From Nonomuraea guangzhouensis (lineage in GTDB: Bacteria > Actinomycetota > Actinomycetes > Streptosporangiales > Streptosporangiaceae), in assembly GCF_019396345.1 (NCBI RefSeq), contig NZ_JAHKRM010000056.1:1-45489 (forward strand): a stretch of 45,489 bases of DNA, given 5' to 3'. Made by a program: the position numbers and the translations under genes. The first letter of the stretch is position 1. Each line of letters begins with the position of its first letter. Shown here one piece after another: positions 33,292 to 40,130 of the stretch. The notes beneath the pieces were generated by a model. The model was not told the DNA's origin. It saw only the letters and a program-made list of their open reading frames with translations, and ran no database searches.

Positions 33292-34001
33292 CCATTGACG
33301 TCGTGCTGCCCTGCCTGAACGAAGAGACCGCGCTGCCGTGGATCCTTGACCGGATGCCGCCCGGCTACAGGGCGATCGTGGCCGACAACGGCTCCACTGA
33401 CGGCTCGGCCAGGGTGGCGGCGGAGCTCGGCGCGCGCGTGGTCAGCGAGCCCCGCCGCGGGTTCGGCGCCGCCTGCCACGCGGGCTTGCTGGCCGCGACG
33501 GCGGACATCGTCTGCTTCATGGACGCGGATGCCTCGCTCGATCCTCAGCAGTTGCCCGAGGTGGTCGCCTCCGTGCTGGCAGGTGAGGCCGACCTGGTGC
33601 TCGGGAGGAGGATTCCGCGGGCCGGCGCGGCATGGCCGGCCCACGCCCGCCTCGGCAACGCCGTACTGGCCAGGAACCTGCGCCGCCGCACCGGTGCGCC
33701 CTTGCACGACCTGGGGCCGATGCGAGCCTGCTCCCGAGCGGAGCTGATCGCGCTCGGCCTGACCGACCGCCGGTTCGGCTACCCCTTGGAGATGGTGTTG
33801 CGCGCCGCGCAGGCCGGTTGGCGTATCGCCGAGGTCGAGGTGGACTACCTGCCGCGCAGCGGCCGTTCCAAGGTCACCGGTACGGTCCGCGGCACCATGC
33901 GGGCGGTCGCCGACATGCGGCGCGTCATGAACGCCACGCGAAAGCCGGGATCATTACCGCCGGCGGCAGGACGAGTGTCCGGACGGCGGGCAGGGAGCTG
34001 A
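33288..34001 (+). CDS. Glycosyltransferase family 2
   Basis: A 237-residue soluble GT-A enzyme. VVLPCLNEETALPWIL opens the nucleotide fold, ADNGSTDGSARVA follows, and the metal-binding DAD motif is at 79-81 (CFMDADAS). LGPMRACSRAEL and RFGYPLEMVLRAAQAGW match polyprenyl-phosphate glycosyltransferases of the dolichyl-phosphate mannose synthase type. It could therefore load a sugar on a lipid carrier for the GT-C enzymes encoded upstream. No membrane helix is present. It overlaps the epimerase gene by four bases and ends 38 bases before the converging TetR gene. Confidence 0.9.
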   Translation: MTIDVVLPCLNEETALPWILDRMPPGYRAIVADNGSTDGSARVAAELGARVVSEPRRGFGAACHAGLLAATADIVCFMDADASLDPQQLPEVVASVLAGEADLVLGRRIPRAGAAWPAHARLGNAVLARNLRRRTGAPLHDLGPMRACSRAELIALGLTDRRFGYPLEMVLRAAQAGWRIAEVEVDYLPRSGRSKVTGTVRGTMRAVADMRRVMNATRKPGSLPPAAGRVSGRRAGS

Positions 34002-34039
34002 GAATCCGCTCGCGCGGAACGGCGGCGTAGGCAGGCCGA

Positions 34040-34744
34040 TCAGCGGTTCCGGAGCCGGTCGAGGCCGTCGAGGATGAAGTCGAGCGCGAACTCGAACTCG
34101 ACGTCGTCGTCACACGCCCCGAGCACGCCGTCATGGGTGACCGCGACGGCCATTTCCGCGGCGTACGGAAGGGTGGCGCCGAGCTGGGCGACGAGTTGGG
34201 CGGCCGCCTCCGGGTCGAGGTCGGGGGACTCATCGAAAAGATCTTGTGAGAACCCGAGCACCCGGCTGCCGAGGATGTGCAGGGCGTGGTGTGCCAGCGC
34301 GACGGAGAAGCCGCCTTCGCGGAGGATGCCGATCACCGCGTTGGCGTAGCGCGGCACGGCGGGTCCGGGTGCGGTCCGGGTCTCCACTGTGCGGGGCGCC
34401 CACGTGTGACGGAGGATGATACCGCGCGCGGCGAGCACCGTAGTGCGGAGTGAGGTCTTCCAGTCGGCGCCGTCGGCCGTTATCGGGATCTCGTCGATCA
34501 CGGCGTCGACCATGCCGTCCAGCAGGTCGTCCTTGTTGCGGACGTGAGTGTAGAGGGACATCGCCTCTACTCCCAGCTCCTGCGCGAGCCTGCGCATGCT
34601 GACCGCCTCGATGCCGTCCCGATCGGCGAGTTCGATGGCGGCCGCGACCACCCGCTCTCTGGTCAGCTGGGTGCGGCGTTCGGTACTCGTCTCGCTCAGC
34701 GCGGCGATCTTCATGCCGCTCTTCGGCTTGCCACTGCGCCTCAT
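34040..34744 (-). CDS. TetR-family regulator with TetR_C-type ligand domain
   Basis: A 234-residue repressor. The helix-turn-helix is RVVAAAIELADRDGIEAVSMRRLAQ then ELGVEAMSLYTHVRNKDDLL, the tetracycline-repressor subgroup pattern (SLYTHVRNKDDLLD), with an all-helical ligand domain behind. The start is unsure. ATG 34744 lacks close spacing to the AGGAGG at 34763-34758. A TTG at 34753 is four bases from it. ATG 34771 would lie inside an operator. It is divergent from the quinone-oxidoreductase gene and almost certainly represses it through the three tandem palindromes between them. Confidence 0.88.
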   Translation of the reverse strand: MRRSGKPKSGMKIAALSETSTERRTQLTRERVVAAAIELADRDGIEAVSMRRLAQELGVEAMSLYTHVRNKDDLLDGMVDAVIDEIPITADGADWKTSLRTTVLAARGIILRHTWAPRTVETRTAPGPAVPRYANAVIGILREGGFSVALAHHALHILGSRVLGFSQDLFDESPDLDPEAAAQLVAQLGATLPYAAEMAVAVTHDGVLGACDDDVEFEFALDFILDGLDRLRNR

Positions 34745-34764
34745 GTCGCCCAAAGCACCTCCTA

Positions 34765-34826
34765 TTGACATCCTTACGCCGTACGGATTACCTTACGACG
34801 TATGGATGTCCTTACTCTGTAAGGAC
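34765..34826 (+). promoter_or_regulatory. Promoter with three tandem TetR operators
   Basis: Three 15-base palindromes with consensus CCTTACNNNGTANGG lie at 34772-34786, 34791-34805 and 34810-34824, with centres exactly 19 bases apart (34779, 34798, 34817). The third has perfect eight-base arms (GTCCTTAC...GTAAGGAC, 34808-34826). On the plus strand TTGACA (34765-34770) and TACCTT (34789-34794) frame the first operator in their 18-base spacer. Repressor binding should block the quinone-oxidoreductase promoter and the 5' end of the repressor gene. Confidence 0.75.
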
Positions 34827-34893
34827 GCGTGCAGACTACCACGTCGCGGCATTCCACCTCCTCATGACGGGATCACGAACAGCAGGGAGAGAC

Positions 34894-35910
34894 ATGAAGA
34901 TGACGAAGGATCGCACCGCAACGATGCTGGCCATCGTCCAGGACGGTTACGGTGCGCCCGAGCGGGTGCTCAGGTCCGATCACATCGACCGACCACAGGC
35001 CGGCACCGGCGAAGTCCTCGTCCGGTTACGGGCCACGAGCGTGAACACCCCGGACTGGGGCACGGTGGCCGGTGTCCCCTATGTCCTTCGCCTGGGTACC
35101 GGGCTACGGCGGCCGGCTCGTCCGATCCGGGGCAGCGATCTCGCCGGTGTCGTGGAGGCCGTCGGCCCGGACGTGAACGATCTGCGGCCCGGCGACGAGG
35201 TGCTCGGGTCCCTGTGGGGTAGCGGGTCGCGCGCCGGAACGTTCGCGGAATACACGGTCGCACCGGAGCGCCAGCTCGTGACCAAGCCGACCGGCCTCAG
35301 CTTCGAGGAGGCAGCCGCGTCGGTCATGACCGGGCTGACCGCGCTGACCGCGATGCGTGAGGTGGGCGGAGCCGGCCCCGGCAAGCGGGTACTCGTCAAC
35401 GGAGCCTCGGGCGGGGTGGGCACGATGGCGGTGCAGATCGCCAAGACGCTCGGCGCCGAGGTCACGGGCGTGTGCGGCACCGGCAACGTGGAGCTGGTGC
35501 GGTCGCTCGGAGCCGACCATGTCATCGACCACACCAAGCAGGACTTCACCCAGATCCAGCGGCGTTACGACATCATCCTGGACAACGTCCTGAACCGCCC
35601 GCCGTCGGCCACGGCCCGGCTGCTGGCACCACATGGCGTCTTCATCCCGAACAGCATCGGAAACACCGGAGGACTGCTCGCCGGCCTGCCCAGGACGCTA
35701 CGGGCGACCCTGATGCGCAAGGGCACCACCAAGGTCAAGCTCGTCAAGTTCGCGGTGAACCGGGAGAACCTCGACGCGCTCGTCCACCTTCTCGAATCCG
35801 GCCAGGTCAGGGTGGTCATCGATACGACCTACCCGCTCGACCAGGCGGCGAGCGCGGTCGCGCACATGCTGGGCCATCACGCCCGAGGCAAGGTCGCCAT
35901 CAGCGTGTAG
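34894..35910 (+). CDS. NAD(P)H:quinone oxidoreductase-like medium-chain dehydrogenase
   Basis: A 338-residue zinc-independent MDR-family enzyme. GTGEVLVRLRATSVNTPDW is the usual N-terminal GroES block, RGSDLAGVVEAVGPDV follows, and the NAD(P)-binding loop is VLVNGASGGVGTMAVQIAK near residue 170. The zinc-ligand cysteines of alcohol dehydrogenases are absent. It probably reduces quinones or reactive enones, which would fit control by the divergent TetR protein as a response to a toxic ligand. The ATG at 34894 has GGGAG four bases upstream; a longer frame opening at 34765 is rejected because it crosses the operators. Confidence 0.9.
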   Translation: MKMTKDRTATMLAIVQDGYGAPERVLRSDHIDRPQAGTGEVLVRLRATSVNTPDWGTVAGVPYVLRLGTGLRRPARPIRGSDLAGVVEAVGPDVNDLRPGDEVLGSLWGSGSRAGTFAEYTVAPERQLVTKPTGLSFEEAAASVMTGLTALTAMREVGGAGPGKRVLVNGASGGVGTMAVQIAKTLGAEVTGVCGTGNVELVRSLGADHVIDHTKQDFTQIQRRYDIILDNVLNRPPSATARLLAPHGVFIPNSIGNTGGLLAGLPRTLRATLMRKGTTKVKLVKFAVNRENLDALVHLLESGQVRVVIDTTYPLDQAASAVAHMLGHHARGKVAISV

Positions 35911-35943
35911 CGCGATCCGACCCGTCACCTGCGAGCCGAACCT

Positions 35944-35964
35944 CGTTCGCACTCCGTAAGAAGT
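35944..35964 (-). promoter_or_regulatory. Shared 21-bp element, site C (inverted)
   Basis: On the minus strand the core is TTCTTACGGAGTGCGAACG, matching site A at 20 of 21 bases. It lies 58 bases upstream of the DUF2064 gene but in the opposite orientation to sites A and B. Downstream on the plus strand, GTAACGACCTTGTAAGAG (35970-35987) adds GTAA repeats 11 bases apart, like a response-regulator direct repeat. Confidence 0.6.
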
Positions 35965-36022
35965 CCGTGCCGTAACGACCTTGTAAGAGATGACGCAGGT
36001 CACAGCACTTATCGTCAGGTGC

Positions 36023-36661
36023 ATGACGCAGATCGTGATCATTGCCAAGGAGCCGGTGGCGGGCCGGGTGAAGACCCGCCTGACACCGCCCTACAGCCCG
36101 GCTCAGGCGGCTCGGCTGGCCGAGGCCGCGCTAGAGGACACCCTGCGTACCGTCGCGGCGACACCCGCCACCCGGCGGGTGCTGGTCCTGGACGGCCTGC
36201 CCGGCGGCTGGCTGCCCGCAGGCTTCGAGGTGATCCCCCAGCGCGGGTCTGGGCTGGACGAGCGCCTCGCCGCGGCGTTCGCCGACACCTACCGGCTCTG
36301 GCCGGAGCCGATGGTGCTGATCGGCATGGACACCCCCCAAGTAACCCCCGAACTGCTGCACACGGCCATACAGGGACTGAGCGAAGACGATGCGGTCTTC
36401 GGGCCCGCCGCCGACGGCGGCTTCTGGCTGCTGGGGCTGCGTCACCCTGATCCCGATCTGCTGCTCGGCGTGCCCATGTCGCAGCCCCACACCGGACGGG
36501 CGCAACTCGAACGCCTCAGCGGGGCAGGGCTGAGTGTGCGGCACCTGCCCGAACTGACCGACGTGGACACCGCGGCCGACGCCGCCCGGGTCGCCTCCGA
36601 CGCCCCGGCCTCACGCTTCGCCCAGGTGCTCCGCGAACTGGCGGCGGTCGCCCTGCGATGA
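36023..36661 (+). CDS. TIGR04282/DUF2064 GT-A-fold protein
   Basis: A 212-residue nucleotide-diphospho-sugar-transferase-like protein. It opens with IVIIAKEPVAGRVKTRLTPP (residues 4-23), has LIGMDTPQVTP near 100 and PAADGGFWLLGL at 128-139, all hallmarks of the family often labelled arsenosugar biosynthesis glycosyltransferase. That name comes from one studied context and no arsenic genes are seen here. A sugar or nucleotidyl transfer in the surrounding glycan pathway is more likely. ATG 36023 starts the conserved region; an upstream in-frame ATG at 35990 is unlikely. It overlaps the methyltransferase gene by ATGA. Confidence 0.85.
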   Translation: MTQIVIIAKEPVAGRVKTRLTPPYSPAQAARLAEAALEDTLRTVAATPATRRVLVLDGLPGGWLPAGFEVIPQRGSGLDERLAAAFADTYRLWPEPMVLIGMDTPQVTPELLHTAIQGLSEDDAVFGPAADGGFWLLGLRHPDPDLLLGVPMSQPHTGRAQLERLSGAGLSVRHLPELTDVDTAADAARVASDAPASRFAQVLRELAAVALR

Positions 36662-37269
36662 TGGGCGAGATCTACGCCGACGCGCTGGCCGGAGCCTCCG
36701 CCGAGCTCGAGTACGTTGACGGCACCCGCACCCTCCTGGAGGCCACCCGCTGGTTCGAGCCCATCGACGGCGACGAGACCATGCTGCGGCGATGCACCGG
36801 TCCCACCCTGGACATCGGCTCGGGCCCAGGCCGGCTCACCGTCGCGCTCAACCGCCGCGGCATCCCGGCCCTCGGCATCGACATCACCCCGCACGCCGTA
36901 CACCTGACCCGCCGAGCGGGCGGCTTCGCGCTGCGCCGCAGCGTCTTCGACGAACTGCCCGGCAGCGGCCGCTGGGAGACGGCCCTGCTCGCCGACGGCA
37001 ACATCGGGATCGGCGGCCATCCCGGCGTCCTGCTGCGCAGAGTCAGAGAGCTGGTACGCCCGGGCGGCCGGGCCATCGTCGAGGTCGACCCGCCGGGGGT
37101 GAGCAGCCGTGTCGACCGGGTACGGCTGCGCCGCGACGATGTCGTGGGCGACTGGTTCGCCTGGGCGGTGGTCTCCGCCGACGACATCAGGCGCACCGCC
37201 CAGCTGGGCGGCTTCGATGTGACCGACTGCTGGCCGGAGGCCGGCCGCTGGTTCGCCGAACTACGCTAA
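36658..37269 (+). CDS. Class I SAM-dependent methyltransferase
   Basis: A 203-residue methyltransferase. Motif I is LDIGSGPGRLTVALNRRG near residue 50, followed by LGIDITPHAV and the motif-IV region ALLADGNIGIGGHPG. RELVRPGGRAIVEVDPPG closes the central sheet. It is encoded directly after the DUF2064 gene with a four-base overlap, so it probably modifies the product of the same pathway. The substrate, possibly a sugar or lipid-linked intermediate, is unknown. The gene converges on the ion-channel gene with a 40-bp gap. Confidence 0.88.
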   Translation: MMGEIYADALAGASAELEYVDGTRTLLEATRWFEPIDGDETMLRRCTGPTLDIGSGPGRLTVALNRRGIPALGIDITPHAVHLTRRAGGFALRRSVFDELPGSGRWETALLADGNIGIGGHPGVLLRRVRELVRPGGRAIVEVDPPGVSSRVDRVRLRRDDVVGDWFAWAVVSADDIRRTAQLGGFDVTDCWPEAGRWFAELR

Positions 37270-37279
37270 GTCTTCGAAC

Positions 37280-37300
37280 GGCCCACAGGATCCTCTGGCC
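37280..37300. terminator. Possible weak hairpin between convergent genes
   Basis: GGCC arms flank a self-complementary AGGATCCT centre in the 40-bp gap between the methyltransferase stop and the channel-gene stop. The pairing is imperfect and there is no T-run. Confidence 0.25.
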
Positions 37301-37309
37301 GGCAAGGAA

Positions 37310-39184
37310 TCAATCTTCGGCGAGGACGATGACCATGTCGCGGGGCCCGAGCGTGACCGGATCAGATTTGCCGGGGTTGAGCACCACGCCGAAGTTGGGT
37401 GGAGCGGTGGACTCGACCTGCAGCCGGTAGCCGATGGCGGTCTCGCCGCGCATCCGCGCCGAGGCGATGACGGTGGCGAAGCTGACCGTCACGCCGGGGT
37501 GAACGTAGTCGGTGGCGGGCTTGAGGTAGATCTCCGAACCCTCGGCATCGAACAGGTAGTCGAACACGGCGCCCAGGTGCGGGTTCTCCGAGAGCTGGGT
37601 CATCAGCAGGCTGATCAGCTTGTCGCCGACCACGAAGTCGTCGGCCTGGGTGACCTGGCCCAGGCGGCGGTTGCGGTCGTCGTTCATCTCGCTGACGATC
37701 GGGAACCGCTGCCCGGTCCGGGAGCCCATGTCGCGCAGGTGCAGCAGGGTGACCAGGGTCCGCGAGTCGGCGTACTGCGGCTCCAGATGCCCGTCGGCCA
37801 GCACGATGATGTGGTCGAACATGCCCGGGTTCAGCGACTCCAGCGCGATCCGGTCGGTGGTGTCGCACTCCTTGACGTTCACCGTCAGGTTGCTCAGTCC
37901 GGCGGTGAGCCGCTCCAGGTGCTCGTCCTCGATGACGCCGGCCGCGATGTTCAGCGCCGAGCCGGGCGAGACGTACTGAGCGAGCTCGGTGACGACCTTC
38001 GGGGCGCGCTTGTTCCAGCCCAGGAGGAGCGTGTTCTCCGGGGGCAAGGGCTGGCGAGTGGGGTGGGTGATCGCCTGCTGGACGATGGGCGGGAAGCTGC
38101 GGACGAGCCGGATGGTCGAGTCGTCCTCGGCGATCACGATCATCTGGTCGCCGTCCATGATCTGGGTGTCCATCGGCGGATTCAGTACCACCGAGCCGTC
38201 GCCGTGCCGGATCCCGATCAGGGAGGCGGTCCCGTAGGCGAACAGCGCCTCCCCGTACGGGAAGCCGATCAGCTTCGGCTCGACCCGCATGTAGATCTCG
38301 TCGCCGCCGAAGTCCAGCAGATCTGTGCAGACCACCGACAAGCCCGACTGGCGGGAGGTCTGGACGATGAGTCGTGAGGCGATGTCGTCGCTGTCGACCA
38401 CCTGTGCGTGGCCGCCTCCAGCCAGCTCGGCGGCGGCCAGGTTGTTCGTGTCGATCACCGAGGCGATGATCGGCGGGCGCCGCCTGCGCCAGTTGCGGTT
38501 GGTCAGCGCGAGCAGCGTCTTGACGACGTGCGCGTCGGAGTCCTCGCCGGGCGGTGAGAGCACGATGATCGAGCGGGCGGTGTCCAGGCTGAGCAGGTCG
38601 AGGTCGGACGGCTCGGCCGGGCTGCCGCTGCGTACGACGATCCGGGTCTTTCCGGTGTCGCCGACCCGGGCCCGCAGTTCCTCCTCCATCTCCAGCTTGT
38701 CGCCGTCGCCGAGGATGGCGATGCAGGACTTGGCCTCGCTCTCGTTGGCCTCGACCAGCTCCGGGATGATCGTGAAGATCTGGTCCGACCAGCCGATCAG
38801 CGCCGTGTGGCCGGACTCGACGATTCTGGAGCGGCCCTTGCGCAGCTCGGTCAGCTTGTTGTCCAGCCCTGTGGTGAGCACGCCGACGAGGCTGGAGACG
38901 ATGAGCAGCCCGCCGATCGTGATGGAGAACCCGAGGATCGTGAAGATCGTGCTGCCCTCGTTGTCGCCCGCCACAGTGCCGGCATCCATCGCGCGCATGA
39001 GGCTGCCCCACAGCGCTTCGTACCAGCTGTTGTGCACGTCGTTGTCGGCGAAGAGCATGGACAGGCCCGCGAACACCGTGACCATGACGACGGTGACCAG
39101 CGCGAGCCAGCCGATGAGCGCCGGTGTGCCTTTCGACATGCTGTTGTCGAACCGGTAGCGCAGACGTTCTCGTCGTGTGGCCAT
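37310..39184 (-). CDS. CASTOR/POLLUX-like ion channel with RCK/TrkA-N domains
   Basis: A 624-residue protein of the usual size for the bacterial homologues of the plant CASTOR and POLLUX channels. Two N-terminal membrane helices (IGWLALVTVVMVTVFAGLSM and TILGFSITIGGLLIVSSLVG) flank a pore-like stretch without a classical TVGYG filter. The large cytoplasmic part has Rossmann-type segments (TALIGWSDQIFTIIPEL; LLLGWNKRAPKVVTELAQ) and TrkA-C-like beta pieces (QIMDGDQMIVIAEDD; GPRDMVIVLAED). It would conduct cations across the membrane under ligand control. ATG 39184 has AGGG five bases upstream. It is a single-gene unit. Confidence 0.85.
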   Translation of the reverse strand: MATRRERLRYRFDNSMSKGTPALIGWLALVTVVMVTVFAGLSMLFADNDVHNSWYEALWGSLMRAMDAGTVAGDNEGSTIFTILGFSITIGGLLIVSSLVGVLTTGLDNKLTELRKGRSRIVESGHTALIGWSDQIFTIIPELVEANESEAKSCIAILGDGDKLEMEEELRARVGDTGKTRIVVRSGSPAEPSDLDLLSLDTARSIIVLSPPGEDSDAHVVKTLLALTNRNWRRRRPPIIASVIDTNNLAAAELAGGGHAQVVDSDDIASRLIVQTSRQSGLSVVCTDLLDFGGDEIYMRVEPKLIGFPYGEALFAYGTASLIGIRHGDGSVVLNPPMDTQIMDGDQMIVIAEDDSTIRLVRSFPPIVQQAITHPTRQPLPPENTLLLGWNKRAPKVVTELAQYVSPGSALNIAAGVIEDEHLERLTAGLSNLTVNVKECDTTDRIALESLNPGMFDHIIVLADGHLEPQYADSRTLVTLLHLRDMGSRTGQRFPIVSEMNDDRNRRLGQVTQADDFVVGDKLISLLMTQLSENPHLGAVFDYLFDAEGSEIYLKPATDYVHPGVTVSFATVIASARMRGETAIGYRLQVESTAPPNFGVVLNPGKSDPVTLGPRDMVIVLAED

Positions 39185-39540
39185 GACAACCCTGTCCTGT
39201 CGGCCCGGCCACCTGAAAGCTGCTGGCGAGCTGAGAGGAAGTGGCCAGGGAAGCGCGAATACTATCAATCGCCACAATTGTCCCTTTGATGCTTTCCCAT
39301 CACTTGCAACTCCCTTACACCGCGGCGCCGGGGCAAGGTGGCCGGTGCTCCGGGGACGGGCGCGGCGTACCTGTCCCCCGTGCGAGCTACCGGCGAATGT
39401 CCACCACGTGGTGACGATCGCGGGGCTGTCGACTCCCTAGCGTTACGTCGCGGCCGCAGCGCTTCGGCCGCTTCCCCACCGCATCGCCGCGTGAATCGGC
39501 TCGGCGGCGGACTGGGACCCCTTCGCCGCCACCCTCGACC

Positions 39541-39936
39541 ATGATCGCCGACCGCACCAGGACGATCCCCGCCTCCGCCAAGGGCCCGGCGGCCGAGGTA
39601 CGCGCCCAGAACCTCGCGATCTTCAAGGGACAGAACCCGGAGAAGCTCGTCATCACCGACGGCAAGGTCCGTTCCGCCGACAACATCCCGGTCGAGGTAA
39701 TCCGGCACGGCAAGCCGTACCTCTCGGCCATCCCCACCTACGGGCCGCGCCTGGAGCGGGCGTGGACCGCGGGCCAACGCAGGTGGCTCGGCCTGTCCAG
39801 CCGCAGCAAGCTGAGCACCGCCAAGAACAGCGGGCACTACATCTACCTCGACCAGCCCGAGATCGCCGTCCGGGCCATTCAGCGCGTCGCCTCGCACGCA
39901 ATCGACGAAGGTATAGGACCATTCGCCGGGTATTGA
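39541..39936 (+). pseudogene. Truncated alpha/beta hydrolase, C-terminal part only
   Basis: 131 codons match the C-terminal third of an alpha/beta-fold hydrolase. VRAQNLAIFKGQNPEKLVI precedes GPRLERAWTAGQRRWLGLS, and the presumed catalytic histidine is in NSGHYIYLDQPEIAVRAIQ. The nucleophile elbow and oxyanion hole would lie upstream but are missing. The 356 bp upstream (39185-39540) have no continuous matching frame, only a possible scrap VVTIAG near 39430. The 5' part therefore appears deleted and the frame is probably non-functional. A leftward open frame over the same bases has no family features and was not called. Confidence 0.55.
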
Positions 39937-40023
39937 CAGTCGCCGTGTCGTTGATGACACTTTGGTCGAAACACAGCGGAAACCCAATTGCCCGTTGCTA
40001 ATAGAAATACGTGCGCATCCTTA

Positions 40024-40037
40024 TGTTAGCGCTAACA
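40024..40037. promoter_or_regulatory. LacI-type operator 1 of the arabinofuranosidase gene
   Basis: TGTTAGCGCTAACA is a perfect 14-base palindrome with the central CG typical of LacI-family operators. An identical copy follows with its centre 36 bases downstream. Both lie about 60-105 bases before the GH54 start codon. Confidence 0.75.
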
Positions 40038-40059
40038 ATAGAACCTCCTCCATAGAAAA

Positions 40060-40073
40060 TGTTAGCGCTAACA
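40060..40073. promoter_or_regulatory. LacI-type operator 2 of the arabinofuranosidase gene
   Basis: This is the second identical TGTTAGCGCTAACA. The flanks also agree: AAT or ATG before, and AATA after each copy. No LacI-family gene is present in the window, so the repressor is encoded elsewhere. Confidence 0.75.
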
Positions 40074-40130
40074 ATATTTGCTCACCCCCAATGGTCACCG
40101 CGCTCTCTCGCCGCACACGAAAGGCACACC

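Noticed and set aside
34770..34826. Three regularly spaced repeats considered as a CRISPR fragment
   Set aside because: The units are 15-bp palindromes on a 19-bp period with only four bases between them, inside a divergent promoter next to a TetR gene. There are no spacers or cas genes.
34765..34893. An N-terminal extension of the quinone oxidoreductase starting at 34765
   Set aside because: It would translate the promoter and the three operators; the ATG at 34894 has a good ribosome binding site and the family N terminus.
36023..36661. Arsenosugar biosynthesis role for the DUF2064 protein
   Set aside because: The name is a family label; no arsenic methyltransferase, arsenate reductase or efflux gene is in the window.
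39265..39987. A 240-codon leftward frame near the arabinofuranosidase gene
   Set aside because: It is low-complexity, Gly/Arg-rich and antisense to a frame with clear alpha/beta hydrolase C-terminal motifs.
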